Made by a program: the position numbers and the translations under genes | Part shown: positions 59,640 through 64,000 of the stretch, piece after piece | Layout of the letters: every line of letters begins with the position of its first letter | Position numbering within the stretch: position 1 is the stretch's first letter | The notes under the pieces: generated by a model | Seen by the model: only the letters and a program-made list of their open reading frames with translations | What the model was told of the DNA's origin: nothing | Database searches by the model: none | Origin: Lasiodiplodia sp. COLG20 | Taxonomy: Eukaryota; Ascomycota; Dothideomycetes; Botryosphaeriales; Botryosphaeriaceae | NCBI GenBank assembly: GCA_009801085.1 | Contig: VNWV01000001.1 | Location: forward strand, 5,022,001 to 5,086,000 | Direction of reading: 5' to 3' | Length of the DNA stretch: 64,000 bases

Positions 59640-60512
59640 GATGGTGGTTGATATGAGTAATCAAATCGCGTTCAGAGAATATAACGTGAAATTTGCAGAT
59701 CTCAGGGATCAATAAGGTTTGGTTGTCACAGGCAAACATCTTTGCAAGGATTGTTTCTGAGCTTGTGCGCACCATGGGTATGATTTGAGACATTTCCGTC
59801 TGCACGGATGCTCCAGCCGTCCCATGTCCCGATGGGGCCGAAACTCAGATGGAGATGCCAAGCCATGGTTGTTAGGCATTTGTGGGGAACAGCGGAGAGC
59901 GGATGGCGTGGGAGAAGCAGGATATCAAGGCGGTGCTCGGAGACCGAGGCTCTGTCCTCGGCGGAAGCGAAATGCGGCAAGCAATCCGGCGGAGATGTTG
60001 GGGACGGTAAAGAGGGGTTCGGCGGGTAGCAAGCCACGAAAGACTATGGCTGGCAGATAAAGGCAAAATCCGGCTGGGCAGACCATAGGACGACAGCCGA
60101 CGCGCAAGCGGTCGCAAATAACGGTGAAAGGATATCAACGCTTCGACGTGCGTTTGGCGACGTCATGGGCGGAGGTATCAAAGTATCGACGATGTACATA
60201 CCCCATGCTCGGAGCGTTATCATCTCCAATGTCATTGGGCTGATGGAGTGGGTCGTGGTGGAGGCGAGCTGCGACGCCGCATGGCAGCGAGTGGATCGGC
60301 ATTTCCGAGCACAGATGGGGATGGCTGCCTTCCCCGTGGGGTAGGTCGCACACCTGTCCGCCGTACCCAACTACCGCCCGGTCGGAAGGCGCACCAACGC
60401 ACGTCCGCCGAGCTTCTCTTCTACTTTCGCGTCTGGGCGAGTCTCGGCGCTGCCGCCTTTGCTGCTACAAGAACAGCACCCGCGCCCCTAATGTCTCTAC
60501 GCAAGCTTCGCA

Positions 60513-62185
60513 ATGGCCGCCTTCGACGACAAGCCTGCTGTCGAGCACCACGAGACCCTGAAGGATGAAGGCTTCCCCGACGCCGCCGAGCGCGGCCATT
60601 TGGCCACCGACAGGTGCTTTCGCCCAATCCGCGCCTCTCCGTTGCCTGCTAACCGCCAATCAGATACGGCAACGCCATCGTCACCTTCGATCCCAAGGCC
60701 GAGTCCCGCTTGAGATGGAAACTCGACCTCTACATCGTTCCGACCGTCGCGCTCCTGTATCTGTTCTGCTTCATCGACCGCGCCAACATTGGGTAACGGC
60801 CCCTCACCCGGCTGTGGCGACGCATGTGATCTGACTTTCTTCCAGCAATGCGCGCCTGGCCGGTCTTGAGAAGGACCTTGGCCTCGAGGGCTACGACTAC
60901 AACCTCCTCTTGACCGTCTTCTACATTTCCTACATCGTCTTTGAGCTTCCCTCCAACGTGTGCTGCAAGTGGATTGGCCCCGGCTGGTTCATTCCTTCTA
61001 TCTCGCTCGGCTTTGGCATTTGCTCCGTTTGCACTGCTTTCGTCCACGACATCCACAGTGCCTCCGGCGTACGCTTCTTGTTGGGTGCTTTTGAATCCGG
61101 AATGCTGCCGGGCATCGCCTACTATCTCTCTCGATGGTACCGTCGCAGCGAGTTGGCTTTTCGCTTGTCTCTGGTATGCCAAGCCCATACCCAAGTCTTT
61201 CACTTCACTGACATTGGTCCAGTACATTGTCATGGCTCCTCTGGCCGGTGCCTTCGGAGGCCTGCTGGCTTCCGCCATCCTCAAGCTTGATCACTTCGGC
61301 GGTCTCCATCAATGGCGTATGATCTTTGCCATCGAAGGAATCATCACCATCGGCTTGGCTCTGATCTCATTTTTCACCCTCACCGATCGCCCAGAAACTG
61401 CCAGGTGGCTCACTCAGGAGGAGAAAGATTTGGCCATCGCACGCATCAAGTCGGAGCGCGTGGGTGCTACCGAGGTGCTCGACAAGATGGATACTACAAA
61501 AATCCTTCGTGGCATCTTCAGTCCCGTTACCATATCGACCTCCTTCATCTTCCTGCTCAACAACATCACCGTCTCGGGCTTGGCCTTCTTCCTTCCTACC
61601 ATCGTCAAGACCATCTATCCCACCGACACGGTTATTTCGCAGCAGCTTCACACTGTCCCGCCCTACGTTGTCGGCGCCTTCTTTACCCTCCTTTTTCCTT
61701 ATATGAGCTGGCGCTTCGACAAGCGCAATGCCTTCTTCATTGTCTCCGCCCCCTTCATGATGGTCGGCTACATCATGTTCCTAGCCACGGATACGGCAAA
61801 GGTTCGCTACGGTGCCACCTTCTTAATCGCCAGCGGCGCCTTTGCTTTTGGCGCTCTCTGCAATGCCCAGGTCTCGGCCAACGTCGTCTCTGATTCCGCA
61901 CGCTCCGCCGCCATTGGAACTAATGTTATGAGCGGAAATATTGGTGGATTGGTGGCAACTTGGAGCTTCCTCCCATTCGACGGTCCCGATTATCATATCG
62001 GAAATGGTCTCAATCTCGCAACTTCCAGCACCATTTTCATCTGTTCGATTCTCTTGCTACTCTGGATGGTTGCAGACAATAAGAAGCGGGACCACCGTGA
62101 TGTTGATGCTGAACTGGCTGGTTTGGATCAGAAGACTATCCAGGACTTGGACTGGCGCCATCCTGCGTTCAGGTGGAGGCTGTAA
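60513..62185 (+). CDS. MFS transporter, anion:cation symporter type (allantoate/nicotinate permease-like)
   Basis: Predicted plasma-membrane uptake carrier of the Dal5/Tna1 family for organic anions; the exact substrate is unknown. Exons 60513-60613, 60664-60792, 60846-61173 and 61223-62185 join in phase to 506 residues (introns 50, 53 and 49 nt). Family marks are RWKLDLYIVPTVALLYLFCF with IDRANIGNARLAGLEKDL, YISYIVFELPSNVCCKWIGP, FLLGAFESGMLPGIAYYLS with RWYRRSE, and WRMIFAIEGIITI. About 12 membrane segments are visible. The short hydrophilic C-terminus ends DLDWRHPAFRWRL, typical of the family. Confidence 0.93.
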
Positions 62186-62377
62186 TGGCTCTCTTTTTGA
62201 GCTGCTCTTTTGCATGACTTTCTTCACACATGGATACTCAGGTAGATATTATTGTTAGCGACTTGGTGTTAGATGATGGTGTTGGTACTGGATCTGGAAT
62301 TGGGCGAGGAGTGCTGAGCCGGGCGCTAGGAGTACAATTGGTTGCAGAAGATCGGAAAGGGTGCTGCACTTTTCATA

Positions 62378-62457
62378 CTTAGGCAGTTGGAGAGTATATG
62401 TAATTTTGCATTTTCAAACGTACAATTACATCCAGACATTTGGATTCAACTGCCTAC
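62378..62457 (+). repeat. Foldback element copy F (left arm shortened)
   Basis: The left arm TTAGGCAGTTGGAGAG lacks about 10 nt compared with the right arm, which ends TTGGATTCAACTGCCTAC and includes CATCCAGACATTTGG. The loop is AT-rich. Confidence 0.5.
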
Positions 62458-63127
62458 GTGAGTGGATATCTGTCTCGAGCGGAAAAGTTTGGGAGATGTC
62501 AAATTCTTTTATTACCCCCCTGCAAGAGGGCAGCTAACTTCTAGAGAAAGGGTCCGGATTTGGAGCTTTGGGGCCCATGTCGGAGCTGAGGCAGGGTAAT
62601 TGCGCAATCGCAGGGTCGAGGATAGCACTCGTCAAGCCTTACAGCCCTTGCTTGTTTTGTCAAGCCCGCATCACCAGGTCCCCCGCATTTCAGCCTTGGC
62701 TAGGATTTACATTATCTTATCTTGATATATGGACTTATTCGGCTATCCCGAGAGTCATGTCTAAAGTTTATCCCAGTCAAAGCGCTGGTGGTTGTGCAGC
62801 TCCGGGAGTGGCGCGTGTCTAGACGATCAACCCTCGGGAATGCCGAGACGTGCGTACTGAGATGTGCAGTCCCGAATAACGCTAGCTGCATTACGCAGAT
62901 CAGTCTTAAATTTCACTTTATCTTCGGATTGATAACCGTGGGTTACAGCAACGTTGTCCGCAAGTGTTGTGCAGATACCGACCCATTTCTTGGCGACACT
63001 GTTGCGGCATCACCATTCAGGGGTACCACAGCCCAAAGCTAGCGTAAAGAATAGCAAGGCCCAGGTATAACTCCGACTCAGCCTTTGATTTTCTTTTTCC
63101 CTTTTTTTTTTTAATAAAAAAAAACAT

Positions 63128-63185
63128 ATGCGGGTAGCTGAAGTTGTCGTCTGGATGTGTATGTGAAACTCAACCACCCATGACA
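63128..63185 (+). repeat. Foldback element copy G (mostly left arm)
   Basis: CATATGCGGGTAGCTGAAG, then TTGTCGTCTGGATGTG, equals the left arm of the other copies. Only the outer end of the right arm remains (CAACCACCCATGAC). It is probably an internally deleted copy. Confidence 0.5.
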
Positions 63186-63416
63186 ATGCTAGCGTTAGGC
63201 TGTGATGCTCCTCTGCAACTCCAATTTTATATGGCAATAATACCCTATCACTTCACCAGTGCGATCAAATTTCAAGAATATTTCAATTGCAGAAGACGAA
63301 AATATCTACAAGTAACGATCATGAAGAAGGCCGTTAAAGGCGCCTGTGTTCCCCCATCTGTATGGGAACTTCGAGCCCATCCCAGGCAACCCGGCCTGCA
63401 AAGACTCCCAGCGCAC

Positions 63417-64000
63417 CTATTTGCAGTAGATCTCACCCTTGTTGTAGGTGCAGTAGGCGTTGTTGTGCATAGCAGCGAAGTTGATGTAGCCACCATCGCC
63501 CTGGGGCTTGAAGCGGGCATCGGGGCTGCACATGCGTCAGTGATTACAACTTTCAGCATTGCGAACGGTGAACTTACCCTTGCATGAAGAAGCAATCGTA
63601 GTCGGTGTTGAGAAGGCCGGAAGAGATCTTGACAGAGGCCAGCTCAGTGACCTGCTTCGGCTTGGAAACGGAGTAGCCCATGTTCTGCATATCGTCAGTC
63701 GTGTGCTGAGATCAGAAATTAAGGGGTTACTGACGTAGCAGATAGCAGCGACCCTGTTGTTGGGCCTGCGAGCCCACATTTCGGCGACGGTCTTCTTGGT
63801 GAACTGCTCGCGCACCTGCTCCCAAGTGTTGAGGGCAGGCAGGATGTTGTTGATGGAACCGACAGCCACACCGGACGCGGTGCCGACAATTGCAGTCACG
63901 ACAGCACCGCTGATGATACCAGCAGTGATGGGGTCGATGCGCTTCTCGAGGGCGGCGTGCTCGTCGTTCTTGGGGGCGGGAGCTGCGGCAGCAAGGCCGG
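63417..64000 (-). CDS. Secreted protein with Kex2-type processing site (5' partial), family unknown
   Basis: Exons from beyond the right edge to 63735, then 63684-63578 and 63525-63417 (introns 50 and 52 nt), encode about 159 visible residues. The visible N-terminal part, GLAAAAPAPKNDEHAALEKR followed by IDPITAG, looks like the end of a signal peptide plus a short pro-segment ending in a KR dibasic site. The mature part has a Gly/Ala-rich segment (GIISGAVVTAIVGTASGVAVG), then WARRPNNRVAAICY, DYDCFFMQGPDARF and NNAYCTYNKGEIYCK, with four cysteines that could pair. I do not recognise a named family. The start codon lies outside the window. Confidence 0.75.

Larger units (their letters stand above)
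56372..60512. other. Long intergenic region containing a tRNA gene
   Basis: 4.1 kb between divergent protein genes. The only supported gene is the tRNA-Glu at 59,546-59,639. 56,372-57,350 is GC-rich; 57,850-59,800 is AT-richer. The last 150 bp form the leader of the permease gene. Confidence 0.5.
62186..63416. other. Convergent 3' intergenic region with two foldback copies
   Basis: No gene. Copies F and G of the foldback element lie within 0.8 kb, and a T-run followed by an A-run occurs near 63,100-63,124, just before copy G. Confidence 0.5.

Noticed and set aside
1..64000. CRISPR arrays, bacterial insertion sequences, operons
   Set aside because: The DNA is eukaryotic, with spliceosomal introns throughout; no regular direct-repeat array was seen.

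Overview
The window is nuclear DNA of a filamentous ascomycete (Pezizomycotina; the gene set fits a Dothideomycete, but that is inference). Genes are well spaced. Almost every gene is split by short GT-AG introns, mostly 44-79 nt, with CTAAC/CTGAC-like branch sites. Families typical of filamentous fungi are present: RTA1, UstYa/DUF3328, a C2H2 plus fungal transcription factor domain, and MCT- and allantoate-permease-type carriers. I reassembled exon structures by hand; where exon phases and protein families agree, the coordinates should be exact.

Layout. 0-14 kb holds housekeeping and chromatin genes: the end of a CHIP-like U-box ligase, ribosomal protein L15, a BAF60/Ssr3 SWIB-domain remodeller subunit, a cytosine-deaminase-like amidohydrolase and a large HECT ubiquitin ligase. 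14-24 kb is more accessory: a BTB/POZ gene that stops early at an in-frame TGA, a monocarboxylate-type transporter, and two type-B carboxylesterases facing each other tail to tail (one apparently intracellular, one secreted). 24-36 kb returns to core functions: a Set3-type PHD+SET protein, a complex I subunit (NDUFA5 type) divergent from a two-thioredoxin-domain ER membrane protein (Eps1-like), and a Ych1-type rhodanese phosphatase. 35.5-40.3 kb is a GC-rich stretch with no convincing gene, upstream of a large C2H2 transcription factor. 45-64 kb carries an RTA1-family membrane protein, a DHA2-type MFS pump, a short-chain dehydrogenase, an Lsb1/Pin3-like SH3 protein, a UstYa-like protein whose histidine motifs are degraded, an intron-containing tRNA-Glu(UUC), an allantoate/nicotinate-permease-like carrier, and the 3' part of a secreted protein with a Kex2-type processing site.

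The most interesting signal is not a gene. A degenerate foldback sequence with palindromic ends (CATGGGTAGTTGAAGC ... GCTTCAACTACCCATG) occurs seven times in the right half of the window, at about 33.1, 45.2, 46.0, 50.0, 53.7, 62.4 and 63.1 kb. Two copies, in opposite orientations, sit in the only two introns of the RTA1 gene, and these introns are by far the longest in the window (282 and 319 nt). Three copies also share flanking sequence and a block (ATTCACRTTAGC-like) at a constant distance, so the full unit is about 150-170 bp. It behaves like an old MITE/foldback family or an intron-colonising element.
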